From Rhizobium mesoamericanum STM3625 (GTDB taxonomy: Bacteria; Pseudomonadota; Alphaproteobacteria; Rhizobiales; Rhizobiaceae): a stretch of 64,000 nt of DNA. The stretch covers positions 153,006-217,005 of the forward strand of contig NZ_HF536772.1 of NCBI RefSeq assembly GCF_000312665.1. Direction: 5' to 3'. A model generated the notes under the pieces. It was not told the DNA's origin. It ran no database searches and was given only the letters and a program-made list of their open reading frames with translations. The position numbers and the translations under genes are program-made. Shown here piece by piece: positions 50,548 through 58,824 of the stretch (the stretch's first letter is position 1; each line of letters opens with the position of its first letter).

Positions 50548-51564
50548 ATGAGTTCCGACATGCGCCGCTTTCTGCCCGATACGTTCACGATCTTGCTGGT
50601 CTGCACGGTTATTCTCGCCTCGTTGCTGCCTGCTCAGGGCACATTTGCGGACTATTTCGGGATAGCCACGAATCTGGCGATCGCCCTCCTCTTTTTCCTG
50701 CACGGCGCGCGCCTGTCACGTGACGTCGTGATCGCCGGCATGCTCCACTGGCGGCTGCATCTCGCGATCCTGCTGACGACGTTCGGCCTCTTTCCGATAC
50801 TCGGCCTTAGCCTCGGCTTCCTGCCGGAATGGATCTTGCCGAAATCGCTCTATCTCGGGATCCTCTATTTGAGCGTCCTGCCGTCGACTGTACAATCCTC
50901 GATTGCCTTCACCTCGATGGCGGGCGGCAACGTACCGGCCGCCATCTGCTCGGCATCGGCATCGAACATCTTGGGCATGTTCTTGACGCCTCTGCTCGTC
51001 GGACTGCTCTTCTCCGTCGGCGGTCATGGCGGCTTCTCATGGAACGTGCTCGGACAGATTCTCTTGCAGCTGTTGCTGCCCTTCGTTGTCGGCCAGGTGC
51101 TGCAGCCGTGGATCGGCAACTGGATCCGCGCCAAGAAGACGTTGCTGATGCCCGTCGACCGCGGCTCAATCCTGATGGTCGTCTATCTCGCCTTCAGCAA
51201 GGCGGTCGTCGAGGGGTTGTGGCACACATTCTCCGTCAGCGACATCGCTGCGGTCATCATCGCCAACACCGTGCTCCTCGCCTTCGTACTCTGCTTCACC
51301 ATGTATGGCAGCCGTCTGCTGGGCTTCAACAAGGCCGACGAGATCACCATCACCTTCTGCGGCTCTAAGAAGAGCCTTGCGAGCGGCGCTCCGATGGCCA
51401 GTGTCATCTTCGCCGGGCAATCGGTCGGCGCGATCGTGCTGCCGCTGATGATGTTTCACCAGATCCAGCTGATGGTCTGCGCCGTCATCGCGCAAAAATA
51501 TGCGGCCAAGACAGCGCACCGCATCACGGAAGAGGAAGCCGAAGAAGCGGCAAGCCCGGCCTGA
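50548..51564 (+). CDS. SBF-like (bile acid:sodium symporter fold) transporter
   Basis: A 338-residue membrane protein with about ten segments, of the SBF-like family (formerly DUF4137; E. coli YfeH type): LFFLHGARLSRD, LPSTVQSSIAFTSMAGGN, ASNILGMFLTPLL, FCGSKKSLASGAPMASVIF. These are sodium-coupled organic anion carriers, but the substrate is not known. Divergent from the LysR gene. Its end faces hsp20. Confidence 0.9.
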   Translation: MSSDMRRFLPDTFTILLVCTVILASLLPAQGTFADYFGIATNLAIALLFFLHGARLSRDVVIAGMLHWRLHLAILLTTFGLFPILGLSLGFLPEWILPKSLYLGILYLSVLPSTVQSSIAFTSMAGGNVPAAICSASASNILGMFLTPLLVGLLFSVGGHGGFSWNVLGQILLQLLLPFVVGQVLQPWIGNWIRAKKTLLMPVDRGSILMVVYLAFSKAVVEGLWHTFSVSDIAAVIIANTVLLAFVLCFTMYGSRLLGFNKADEITITFCGSKKSLASGAPMASVIFAGQSVGAIVLPLMMFHQIQLMVCAVIAQKYAAKTAHRITEEEAEEAASPA

Positions 51565-51574
51565 CACCGGACAA

Positions 51575-51604
51575 TAAAAAGGCGACGCTCGGATGAGCGC
51601 CGCC
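51575..51604 (-). terminator. Intrinsic terminator after hsp20
   Basis: GGCGGCGCTC-ATCC-GAGCGTCGCC on the reverse strand, one G-U pair, then TTTTTATT. Confidence 0.9.
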
Positions 51605-51628
51605 TGCATTCTGGCCTGGGAGGACCGA

Positions 51629-52096
51629 TTAGTTGGCGACCTGCGCTTCGATGGCCTTCGGCGCGCTGACCGGCTCAGCCGCGATCGCGATCTTGCGCGG
51701 CTTCATGGCTTCCGGAATGCTGCGAAGCAGGTCGATATGGAGCAGACCGTTCTTCAGCGAAGCGGCGGTAACCTCGACATGGTCGGCAAGCTGGAAGCGG
51801 CGCTCAAAGGCGCGCTTGGCGATGCCGCGATAGAGGAACTCGCTACCTTCCGCTTTGTCTTCGCTCTTTTCACCCTTGACAGTCAGAGCGTGGGCCTGCG
51901 CCTCGATTGAAATTTCGGTCTCATCGAAACCGGCAACGGCCATTGTGATACGGTAGGTGTTCTCACCGGTACGCTCGATGTTGTAGGGCGGATAGGTCTG
52001 CCCCTGGTCAGGCTGACCGAGACTGTCGAGCATCGTGAAGAGACGGTCGAAACCGACGGTGGAGCGATAAAGGGGAGAGAAGTCTACGTGACGCAT
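51629..52096 (-). CDS. ibpA: Small heat shock protein, Hsp20/IbpA class
   Basis: A 155-residue alpha-crystallin protein. Rhizobial class A features: N-terminal FSPLYRSTVGFDRLF, core with YNIERTGENTYRITMAVAGF and FLYRGIAKRAFERRFQL, and a C-terminal RKIAI (I-x-I type) anchoring motif. It prevents aggregation of unfolded proteins. Start at 52096 follows CAGGAGGACATC, a site that is buried in the leader hairpin described separately; transcription comes from a sigma-32 promoter. Confidence 0.95.
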   Translation of the reverse strand: MRHVDFSPLYRSTVGFDRLFTMLDSLGQPDQGQTYPPYNIERTGENTYRITMAVAGFDETEISIEAQAHALTVKGEKSEDKAEGSEFLYRGIAKRAFERRFQLADHVEVTAASLKNGLLHIDLLRSIPEAMKPRKIAIAAEPVSAPKAIEAQVAN

Positions 52097-52193
52097 GATG
52101 TCCTCCTGAGGAAGCGACGTGTTGCGATGATGCCCCAAAAACCCCTTACTCGGCAGCTTCGGGACGGTTCGGCAGGCCCGTTTGGCGCCTGCA
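52097..52193 (-). promoter_or_regulatory. ROSE-like RNA thermometer in the hsp20 leader
   Basis: The leader of roughly 97 bases ends in a short stem CUUCC-UCA-GGAGG that covers the ribosome binding site, preceded by UCGCU (matching the U-Y-GCU of ROSE elements). Upstream are two further possible hairpins (CGGG...CCCG and CAGGC...GCCUG). This is the design of ROSE thermometers, common before rhizobial small heat shock genes. Melting was not computed. Confidence 0.75.
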
Positions 52194-52199
52194 GGGAGG

Positions 52200-52228
52200 A
52201 TGTGGGGATGGTTTCTGCGCAGTTCAAG
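52200..52228 (-). promoter_or_regulatory. Sigma-32 (RpoH) promoter of hsp20
   Basis: Reverse strand CTTGAA (52228-52223), 15-base spacer, CCCCACAT (52207-52200); close to the CTTGAA...CCCCATNT pattern of RpoH promoters. The distance to the ATG leaves a leader of about 100 bases. Confidence 0.8.
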
Positions 52229-52259
52229 ACCTGCTCGGGAGCGAACTCAGACGGCGTGA

Positions 52260-52426
52260 ACCTGATATGAACGGCGGGTTCGGGAGCCGTTCATGCGCGG
52301 GGGAGTAGGAATCATGCCATCGGGTGACACTGGCCCGATGGCTGGAGTGTATCGTCCCTTCGTCTTCAGCCCGATCTCCAACCGGCATCGCGAAATCCCT
52401 CAGGTTCCGCATGCCGGTCTTTTTTG
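52260..52426 (+). ncRNA. Candidate small RNA, three hairpins and terminator
   Basis: Within a 378-base gap between hsp20 and the Hint gene the plus strand has ATGAACGGC/GCCGTTCAT (52267-52275, 52286-52294; nine perfect pairs), GCCATCGGG/CCCGATGGC (52316-52324, 52334-52342; nine perfect pairs) and ACCGGCAT/ATGCCGGT (52381-52388, 52411-52418) followed by TCTTTTTTG. The T run is on the plus strand although both neighbouring genes run leftwards, so this looks like an independent transcript. No clear promoter was found. I recognise no known family. Confidence 0.5.
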
Positions 52427-52474
52427 TTGTCGAGTTCGAAGACGAGAAAAGCGGGCGGTTCGTCAGGCCGACAG

Positions 52475-53338
52475 CTACTTGGCGCGCTCGTTGATCTGCT
52501 CACAGGCGTCCTCGAATGGATCGCGCGTCGGAAACAAGGGCGAAGCGCCAAGCAGAATAAGCGCCTTTAAATGCTTCCAGCCGCCTTCCTCACCGAGGAC
52601 GGTGGCATAGGATGTCATCGCGGTGTGCGCCTCGACCGCACAAAGACGTTTGTATTCAGCAAAATTCGCGAAGTTCTCGTGATTGCTGTCCGAAGGATGG
52701 AAAGTCTCGGCCGCGGCACCTTCAGCAAGAATGACTTCGTGCGTGTTGAGCAGGATGGCGTAGTACTCGATCGATTTATCGCCCACAGGAACGATCGGCG
52801 CAATCGTCGTGCCGTTCACCAGATCCTTCACGCGGATGAGAACGCCATTCAGGAACAACGCATGGCCCGGCGATAGGTAGAGATCGGAATGCGGTGTGCG
52901 GCTATCCAGCGCATGGCGCGAGACTCTGATCGGCACGACGCTTTCATGCCAAGGTGCACCACTTTTCTTGAACACTTGGCGGCCAACCCATTTGATCGGG
53001 CGGGCATCTCCATCCGGAAGCGCAACGCGATCGCCAATCCGAAGCTCCTCAACACGCTTTTCGCCGCAGTCCGTGAGGATCGCCGTCCCGCGCAGGAAAC
53101 ACTGCGCGCCGCCGTTGCCGCCGCCGCCACCAGAACCCGCGTGCCCACCGGAGCCGTTCCCGCCTCCGCCCGAGTGTCCCCGCCCCCAACGCCGGCCAAT
53201 CGCGTTCGCGGGAGACTTGGAAACTGCCGCCGCCAGAGCCGAGACGCTGGCGAGCCGCGCCCCGGCAGCTGCGGCCACACCTAGAAAATGTCTTCGGGCG
53301 GTATTGCGTGGCAGCTTCGGATCTTCCGTGGATGACAT
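52475..53338 (-). CDS. Tat-exported Hint-domain (Hint_2) protein
   Basis: A 287-residue protein. The twin-arginine signal is at residues 13-38 (TARRHFLGVAAAAGA), a Gly/His-rich linker covers about 52-77, and the Hint_2 (hedgehog/intein) domain begins at Cys80 (CFLRGTAILT) with EELRIGDRVALPDGDARPIKWVGRQVF, YLSPGHALFLNGVLIRVKDLVNG and the late His block. Hint_2 domains in alphaproteobacteria usually sit in large exported proteins; here it is nearly stand-alone. Start 53338 follows AAAGGACG. It may self-process or act in the envelope; this is inference. Confidence 0.82.
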   Translation of the reverse strand: MSSTEDPKLPRNTARRHFLGVAAAAGARLASVSALAAAVSKSPANAIGRRWGRGHSGGGGNGSGGHAGSGGGGGNGGAQCFLRGTAILTDCGEKRVEELRIGDRVALPDGDARPIKWVGRQVFKKSGAPWHESVVPIRVSRHALDSRTPHSDLYLSPGHALFLNGVLIRVKDLVNGTTIAPIVPVGDKSIEYYAILLNTHEVILAEGAAAETFHPSDSNHENFANFAEYKRLCAVEAHTAMTSYATVLGEEGGWKHLKALILLGASPLFPTRDPFEDACEQINERAK

Positions 53339-53596
53339 TCTGGCGTCCTTTGAAAAGAGTAACACCGCTCCATGTTATAATAAGTTGCACTGCGTTGAAC
53401 TTCGCAGAATAGCGCTGAACCGTACCGAAAAGGGCGTAAGCAAACGACGCCGTCGGATTCATGGGTTGCAAGGCGGCAACGAAGCTCAACTTGAGATCCA
53501 TCACCGTTTGCCGAAGCTTTTTCTTTGATTTGACACGGCGATCGCCTATCCGCTTTACTCCATATGCGAATCCGCGAAGGACACGATCGATCGACC

Positions 53597-54571
53597 ATGG
53601 AACAGGTCCTTTTTTCGACCCCCGATAATCCTGCACCCGAAAACCGCACCGACGGCTTCTTCGACACTCATGACGGCCATCGGCTGCGCTATGCCGTTTT
53701 CCGCGCCGATGCGCCCGTGGCGAAGGGCACCGTCGTGCTCCTCCAGGGGCGAAACGAATATATCGAAAAGTATTTCGAGACGATCCGTGACCTGACGGCT
53801 AAGGGTCTCTGGGTCGCGACATTCGATCTGCGTGGCCAGGGCGGCTCCGACCGGCTGCTGAAGAAGGGCTCGTACGGCCATGTCCGGCGCTTTATCGACT
53901 ACGAGCACGACCTCGACACGTTCCTCGAGAAGGTCGTACTGCCGGATACCCGCCTACCCTTCTTCATACTCGCGCATTCGACCGGCGCGCTGATTGCAAT
54001 GTCGGCTGCCCCGTATCTCTCGACACGCATCGAGCGAATGGTCTTGACGGCGCCCTTTATTGGACTCTCGGGTCAGGCAGCGTCGGAAGGCACGATCCGC
54101 GCCCTCGCCGGGGTCGCCTGTTCGCTTGGTCTCGGGTCGTTTCCGCTAACGCGGCGCCTCAAAGAGCTGCCTTTCCGCGACAATCCCCTGACGTCGGACG
54201 AGACTCGGTTCGAACGAAACGTCGCCGTTGCTACGGCTCATCCGGAACTGACCCTTGGTCCGCCGACCGCGCGCTGGCTGCACGACTCCTTCCAGACGAT
54301 CGATCGCGTGACCTCTCCCAGTCATCTGTTTTCGATCACCATACCGACGGTCGTCATCGCACCGACCCGCGACGCCATCGTGCCCTATATCGCGCAGGAG
54401 CGCATCTCGCGCTATTTCCGTGCCGCCCAGTTCGTGCCGATCAATGGTGCGCGGCATGAAGTGCTGCAGGAGCGCGATGTCTACCGCAAGGCAGCGCTCG
54501 CAGCCTTTCACGCGTTCGTCCCGGGCAGCGACGCCGAGGCTGTCGAGGAAGTCGAAGGATTTGGCACCTAG
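53597..54571 (+). CDS. Alpha/beta hydrolase, lysophospholipase-like (PldB)
   Basis: A 324-residue soluble hydrolase of the serine aminopeptidase/monoacylglycerol lipase-like group: GTVVLLQGRNEYIEKYFETIRDL, FDLRGQGGSDR, nucleophile elbow AHSTGAL, catalytic Asp in APTRDAIVP, His in GARHEVLQE. It likely acts on lysophospholipid or acylglycerol. Two in-frame starts exist (53564, 53597); the second gives the more usual MEQVLFSTPDN beginning, though neither has a strong ribosome binding site. Confidence 0.87.
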   Translation: MEQVLFSTPDNPAPENRTDGFFDTHDGHRLRYAVFRADAPVAKGTVVLLQGRNEYIEKYFETIRDLTAKGLWVATFDLRGQGGSDRLLKKGSYGHVRRFIDYEHDLDTFLEKVVLPDTRLPFFILAHSTGALIAMSAAPYLSTRIERMVLTAPFIGLSGQAASEGTIRALAGVACSLGLGSFPLTRRLKELPFRDNPLTSDETRFERNVAVATAHPELTLGPPTARWLHDSFQTIDRVTSPSHLFSITIPTVVIAPTRDAIVPYIAQERISRYFRAAQFVPINGARHEVLQERDVYRKAALAAFHAFVPGSDAEAVEEVEGFGT

Positions 54572-54610
54572 CTCGGCTCAAGGAAAGATCGCGGAAAATG
54601 GCGTCGGATA

Positions 54611-55423
54611 CTACCGATTGAGAATGGCCATCGCCTGTTCGTAGACGGCATGGCTGCCGGCTGCAATGATCGAGCCGCCGTTTTCCGGGCGCCCGCCATC
54701 CCAGGTCGTGATGATCCCGCCGGCATTCTCGATGACGGGAATGATGCCGCCGACATCATACGGCTTCAAGCTGTTTTCGATCACCAGGTCAACGTGGCCG
54801 GCGGCGAGCAGCGCATAGGCATAGCAGTCCGTGCCATACCGGAAGAGCCTCACCTGGCTTTCGACTTCCCGGTATTTTTCCATCTCGGCGCCCGTAAAGA
54901 GATGCGGTGAGGTGGTGAAAAGAATGGCGTTTGCAAGAGCGCCGCAATCGCGCACCTGCAGCCGGCGCTCCCCCTCCGGGCCGCTGTAAATAGAACCATT
55001 CGCATCCGCGAAGTAGCGCTCGCCGGTGAAAGGCTGCTCGATCATTCCCATAATGGCCCGGCCGTCGCGCTGCAGACCGATCAGCGTCCCCCAGACAGGC
55101 ACGCCTGATATAAATGCGCGCGTGCCATCGATCGGGTCGATCACCCAAACGTATTCGCGGTCGAGACCGACATCGCCGTGTTCCTCACCAAGAATGCCGT
55201 GATCTGGAAAATGCTCCTCGATCAGTGCCCGAATGGCGACTTCCGCCGCTCTGTCGCCCTCGGTGACAGGATCGAAGCCGCTCGACAGCTTGTTGGTCAC
55301 ATCAAGCCCGGAGCGAAAACGCGGCAGCGTCTCGGCCTTTGCGGCCTCCGCCAGGCGAATGAAGAACGAGCGATCAGGAAGCATGGTGAAATCCATCAGT
55401 GGCGCGCGAATGGCGCTTTTCAT
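54611..55423 (-). CDS. hisN: Histidinol-phosphatase (inositol monophosphatase family)
   Basis: A 270-residue phosphatase of the IMPase fold: GEEHG metal ligands, VIDPIDGTRAFISG and the third motif YDVGGIIPVIENAGG. The overall sequence matches HisN of actinobacteria and alphaproteobacteria, which acts on histidinol phosphate in histidine synthesis, rather than CysQ or SuhB. The start is unresolved among ATG 55423, 55396 and 55384; none has a good site. Neighbours are sRNA and hydrolase genes rather than other his genes. Confidence 0.87.
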   Translation of the reverse strand: MKSAIRAPLMDFTMLPDRSFFIRLAEAAKAETLPRFRSGLDVTNKLSSGFDPVTEGDRAAEVAIRALIEEHFPDHGILGEEHGDVGLDREYVWVIDPIDGTRAFISGVPVWGTLIGLQRDGRAIMGMIEQPFTGERYFADANGSIYSGPEGERRLQVRDCGALANAILFTTSPHLFTGAEMEKYREVESQVRLFRYGTDCYAYALLAAGHVDLVIENSLKPYDVGGIIPVIENAGGIITTWDGGRPENGGSIIAAGSHAVYEQAMAILNR

Positions 55424-55502
55424 AGCGGAATTGCGGCGAGTTGCAAATGAGAGCGGCAGCCTTCAGGCTTCCGCACATTATTTTTGCACCGCAAAATTTT
55501 GA

Positions 55503-55531
55503 TTGACAATTGTGCACTGCAATAGTAGTAC
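55503..55531 (+). promoter_or_regulatory. Promoter of the alpha-r8-like sRNA
   Basis: TTGACA (55503-55508), 17-base spacer, TAGTAC (55526-55531). Distance to the first hairpin is right for a start near 55537. Confidence 0.6.
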
Positions 55532-55536
55532 TTACT

Positions 55537-55613
55537 CACAGTCTTCTGACTGTAAATACCCTCCTTGGGTGTTTCCTCCCTAGACTTAGGCCGCCGCGAG
55601 GCGGTCTTTTTTT
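55537..55613 (+). ncRNA. mmgR: Alpha-r8 / MmgR-like trans-acting sRNA
   Basis: About 77 bases. Hairpin ACAGTC-TTCT-GACTGT (55538-55553), a small hairpin ACCC-TCCTT-GGGT, an exposed CCTCCC patch resembling an anti-Shine-Dalgarno motif, and terminator GGCCGCC-GCGA-GGCGGTC with seven T. Its size and its place between hisN and an N-formylglutamate amidohydrolase next to cpdR match, from memory, the S. meliloti MmgR (alpha-r8) locus, an sRNA that limits polyhydroxybutyrate granule growth. Family assignment is by context and recalled structure; it was not aligned. Confidence 0.65.
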
Positions 55614-55623
55614 GAATTCGCTG

Positions 55624-56505
55624 CTACTCGGCAGCCAGGGCAGAGTCGGTCGCGAATTGCGCCACATAGTCTGCCATCTGACGCATAAAGGCGGTGATCG
55701 CCCCTGCAATCAACGCGAAGTCGGCGCGCTTCTCCAGCGTGATCTCATCGACATAGATCGATCGGTTCACTTCAATCTGCAGAGCATGCAGCCCGCGTGA
55801 CGGGCGGCCGTAATGCTCGGTGATGAATCCGCCAGCATAAGGTTTGTTGCGGATCGCCGTAAAGCCCATTTCCTCGAAAATCGCGACAGCCGCGCGCGAC
55901 AGTTCCGCCGAAGCACTAGTGCCATAGCGATCGCCGATGATGAAATCGGGGCGAGCATTGGTGCCGGCGACGCGGACATTGCCCGGCATCGAGTGGCAAT
56001 CGATCAGCACACCGAAGCCGAACTGGACATGTGTGCGCGCGATCAGTCGCCGCAGCGCCGCATGATATGGCTTATAGACGGCCTCGATGCGATCGAGCCC
56101 TTCCTGCACCGACAGACGACGGGCGTAGATTTCCATGTTCTCGGCAACGATGCGCGGAATGGTGCCAAGCCCACCTGCGACGCGCAGCGAATTGATGTTG
56201 GCATAGGGCGGCAGCAGACCGTCGAACATGCGCGGATCGAGCTCGTAGGGTTCGCGATTGACGTCGAGGTAGGCGCGCGGAAAGTTGGCGAGCAGGAGTG
56301 GTGCCCCGAGCGCGCTCGCATCGGCAAACAATTCATCGACATAGTGGTCCTCGGAGCGACGGATGGAAACGCCCTCAAGCCGTGACTGGGCGATGAAGTC
56401 GGGAGGATAGATGCGCCCGCTGTGCGGCGAGTTGTAGACGAATGGAATAGCGTGCGACAAAGGCTCCCGGATCTCGAAAAGTGCGTATTCGGGGATTTCG
56501 TGCAC
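55624..56505 (-). CDS. N-formylglutamate amidohydrolase family protein
   Basis: A 293-residue member of the family (PF05013): PFVYNSPHSGRIYP at the N-terminus, SEDHYVDELFADA, LANFPRAYLDVNREPYELD, GVLIDCHSMPG and RPSRGLHALQIEVNRSIY. The histidines and acids in these blocks are the likely zinc site. It is the better candidate for true N-formylglutamate hydrolysis of the two paralogs here, though no hut genes are present. Conserved neighbour of cpdR in rhizobia. Confidence 0.92.
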   Translation of the reverse strand: MHEIPEYALFEIREPLSHAIPFVYNSPHSGRIYPPDFIAQSRLEGVSIRRSEDHYVDELFADASALGAPLLLANFPRAYLDVNREPYELDPRMFDGLLPPYANINSLRVAGGLGTIPRIVAENMEIYARRLSVQEGLDRIEAVYKPYHAALRRLIARTHVQFGFGVLIDCHSMPGNVRVAGTNARPDFIIGDRYGTSASAELSRAAVAIFEEMGFTAIRNKPYAGGFITEHYGRPSRGLHALQIEVNRSIYVDEITLEKRADFALIAGAITAFMRQMADYVAQFATDSALAAE

Positions 56506-56691
56506 CTTGTTCCCTCTTTACCATGCCAGGAGGCGACTGCTTCGCCCATGTTGCCAGTTGCCGCACCGCAAGTCCATACTATCTCATGGGGATGACGCGC
56601 CAGACAGCCTCTTCACCGGTTGTTTACTGGCCGACTTCTAGTGTAATTGGCTGGAGCCCCACGCATAAATTACTGATTAGCGGTCTGGATA

Positions 56692-57054
56692 ATGACTCAG
56701 AAGATACTTCTTGCAGAAGACGACAACGACATGCGCCGCTTCCTTGTGAAGGCGCTTGAAAAGGCAGGCTACAAGGTCCTCTCTTACGACAACGGTGCCA
56801 GCGCCTATGACAGGCTTCGCGAAGAACCCTTCTCGCTGCTCCTGACCGATATCGTCATGCCCGAAATGGACGGAATCGAACTGGCGCGCCGCGCCACGGA
56901 ACTCGATCCGGACCTGAAGGTGATGTTCATCACCGGATTCGCGGCTGTCGCACTGAACCCTGATTCGAAGGCGCCGAAGGACGCGAAGGTTCTTTCCAAG
57001 CCGTTCCACCTTCGCGACCTCGTTGAGGAAGTGAACAAAATGCTTGCCGCATAG
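56692..57054 (+). CDS. cpdR: CpdR, single-domain response regulator
   Basis: A 120-residue receiver-only protein. Phosphoacceptor Asp53 (LLLTDIVMPEMDG), acidic pocket ED at 9-10, Thr/Lys switch residues in FITGFAA and LSKPFHL. In Caulobacter and S. meliloti, unphosphorylated CpdR places the ClpXP protease at the cell pole to degrade CtrA; CckA-ChpT phosphorylates it. S. meliloti has two copies; this locus corresponds to cpdR1, inferred from its neighbours. Highly conserved length. Confidence 0.94.
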   Translation: MTQKILLAEDDNDMRRFLVKALEKAGYKVLSYDNGASAYDRLREEPFSLLLTDIVMPEMDGIELARRATELDPDLKVMFITGFAAVALNPDSKAPKDAKVLSKPFHLRDLVEEVNKMLAA

Positions 57055-57094
57055 GGCTTCCGGCAGTGCGTGCCACAAAACCGAAAAAAGTCTA

Positions 57095-57123
57095 TTGACG
57101 ACAAAAACGGTTTGTGGTCTATG
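57095..57123 (+). promoter_or_regulatory. Promoter of tRNA-Val
   Basis: TTGACG (57095-57100), 17-base spacer, TCTATG (57118-57123), 14 bases before the tRNA. Confidence 0.7.
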
Positions 57124-57137
57124 CGCCGCCATCGGAT

Positions 57138-57212
<75 letters not shown>

Positions 57213-57221
57213 TTCGAATTC

Positions 57222-57252
57222 AAAGGCTTAGCGAGAAATCGCTAAGCCTTTT
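57222..57252 (+). terminator. Intrinsic terminator after tRNA-Val
   Basis: AAAGGCTTAGCGA / TCGCTAAGCCTTTT with loop GAAA, thirteen perfect pairs. Confidence 0.92.
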
Positions 57253-57330
57253 CTCGTTTCCAGCGCCGGCTCAAGCATTGGCCTGCGCGGCGCCTGCGGG
57301 GCAAGAAACGAATGGCAGTCTTCTGTCGCG

Positions 57331-57651
57331 TTACGGGTTGTTATAAAACGATCCGCCGTCGTAAACGCAGGCGTAGTCAAGGACGCATTGCCTGCCCGTC
57401 GCGTCCCGGAAACTGGCGTTAGTGCGCGCATAGCCCAGGCCGCATTTGGCAGGCGGATAGCGGAAGCTGCTGCCGCCGAAGCCCGAGCGGACGAACACCT
57501 TCTTGTTCTGCCTGATAATCTGCGAAATTTGGCTGCAGGTGTAAGAACGCGCATCGACGTTCAGTGCGCCGGCAGAGAATGCTGCCGATGCCAGCAACAG
57601 CGCCGCGGCCAACATCGAAGCATGAATGGTGAGCCTAAACGCAGCGCACAT
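57331..57651 (-). CDS. Small exported cysteine-containing protein
   Basis: A 106-residue protein with a signal peptide (hydrophobic residues about 9-28, possible cut after GALNVDA) and about five cysteines in the mature part (SYTCSQIS, AKCGLGYAR, RQCVLDYACVYDG), suggesting disulfides. Start 57651 follows AAAGG. I recognise no family. One of a run of four exported or membrane-anchored small proteins after tRNA-Val. Confidence 0.68.
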   Translation of the reverse strand: MCAAFRLTIHASMLAAALLLASAAFSAGALNVDARSYTCSQISQIIRQNKKVFVRSGFGGSSFRYPPAKCGLGYARTNASFRDATGRQCVLDYACVYDGGSFYNNP

Positions 57652-57827
57652 GTTACCTTTCCCGAAATAGGGAAAACCACTATACTCGCTTTCAGCGAAC
57701 CGACAAATCAGCTCCCGCCGAGCGCGCAATCGCTTGCGCGCTCGTGGGCGACTGACGACATGCCAAAGCGGTCCCAGCGCGCCCGACCCAGCGGGCGCTT
57801 TGTTCAGTTGGGACCGAGTGAGCTATA

Positions 57828-58052
57828 TTACATGCACGCTGCTGCAGACTTCATTGCCGACTCGGCGAGTGCCTTTGTCTTGTAGGCACCACCGACGGCC
57901 ATCGCGGCCTTGCCGTCGGGACGCTTCGAAACAACGCTGCACTTGTTGCTGTTCGGAGCATGCTCGACATAGTAGCGGTGGCTGCTTGCGGCGAGCGCCG
58001 GAGCGACGCCGAATGCCAGGATAGCAACACTCAGAGCGATTTTCCTGATCAT
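57828..58052 (-). CDS. Small exported protein (74 aa)
   Basis: Signal peptide residues 1-22 (MIRKIALSVAILAFGVAPALA), mature part of about 52 residues (YYVEHAPNSNKCSVVSKRPD, AYKTKALAESAMKSAAAC) with two cysteines. A GGAGG site precedes ATG 58052. Similar short proteins are common in Rhizobiaceae but have no named function. Confidence 0.72.
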   Translation of the reverse strand: MIRKIALSVAILAFGVAPALAASSHRYYVEHAPNSNKCSVVSKRPDGKAAMAVGGAYKTKALAESAMKSAAACM

Positions 58053-58317
58053 CGCATTCCTCCATCTTAGACTGGCGGACTCGTTGCCAGACAAAGGTGT
58101 AGCTATCGCTCGCAATGGCTTTTCCCAAGCGTCATTTCACCGCATGCAGATGAAGTCCATACAGAGGCCGATGTACCCGGAGATCATCGTCCGATCTCGT
58201 TCGATTTTTCTTTGCGGCTTGCCGGAGTTGAAAGTGCCACCGACCAATTTCGAACACAGAACAATGGCAAGTCGCTGCCGGCAAACAGCACTAAGATACG
58301 CACCACGAGGTAAAAAC

Positions 58318-58797
58318 ATGAGACTGGCAACTTTGGCCGCTGCTTCACTGCTCGCCGCGACACTGACCGCGACAGCGGACGCCGCCTCACAAAACTTCCC
58401 TGGCGCGCCCGGCGCACTGACGCTTGCCGGCAAGTGCGCCAAACTTGTCGTCGGCAAGGTCGACGCAACGAAGGGCTGCGAAGCCGAACTGGCGAGCGTA
58501 ACGCTGGTGAACGGCCAGGTCACCTTCATCTTTACGTCCGGCGGCAAGATGCTGGGCTTCCAGGGCGACGGCACGGCCATCAAACCAGCCTCCAACGGCA
58601 ACGCCCGCATGCCGCTCAACCTCGTGGTGACGGGCGTCGGCCAGAAGATGACAGGTCAGGTGAAGGTTGCTGGCACCTGCACGATAGGCAACCCGTACAG
58701 CGGTAAGCCGGTTGATATCGAATGCACGGCCGAAAGCAAGGACACTGCCTTTATTGGCAGCTTCCGCACAGACGGCAAGGCGCCTCAGCGGAAGTAG
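58318..58797 (+). CDS. Exported protein of unknown function (159 aa)
   Basis: Signal peptide about 1-22 (cut after ADA), mature part Gly/Val/Thr-rich with four cysteines (GKCAKL, KGCEAEL, GTCTIGN, IECTAES) arranged as two likely disulfides, and a predicted all-beta pattern. GAGG site before ATG 58318; the longer upstream frame is rejected. No family recognised. Confidence 0.7.
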   Translation: MRLATLAAASLLAATLTATADAASQNFPGAPGALTLAGKCAKLVVGKVDATKGCEAELASVTLVNGQVTFIFTSGGKMLGFQGDGTAIKPASNGNARMPLNLVVTGVGQKMTGQVKVAGTCTIGNPYSGKPVDIECTAESKDTAFIGSFRTDGKAPQRK

Positions 58798-58824
58798 ACG
58801 CACGTCGGCAGGTGGGAGGTACGC

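Noticed and set aside
52381..52418. Terminator for the Hint gene on the reverse strand
   Set aside because: The T run follows the hairpin only on the plus strand; on the reverse strand no U tract follows.
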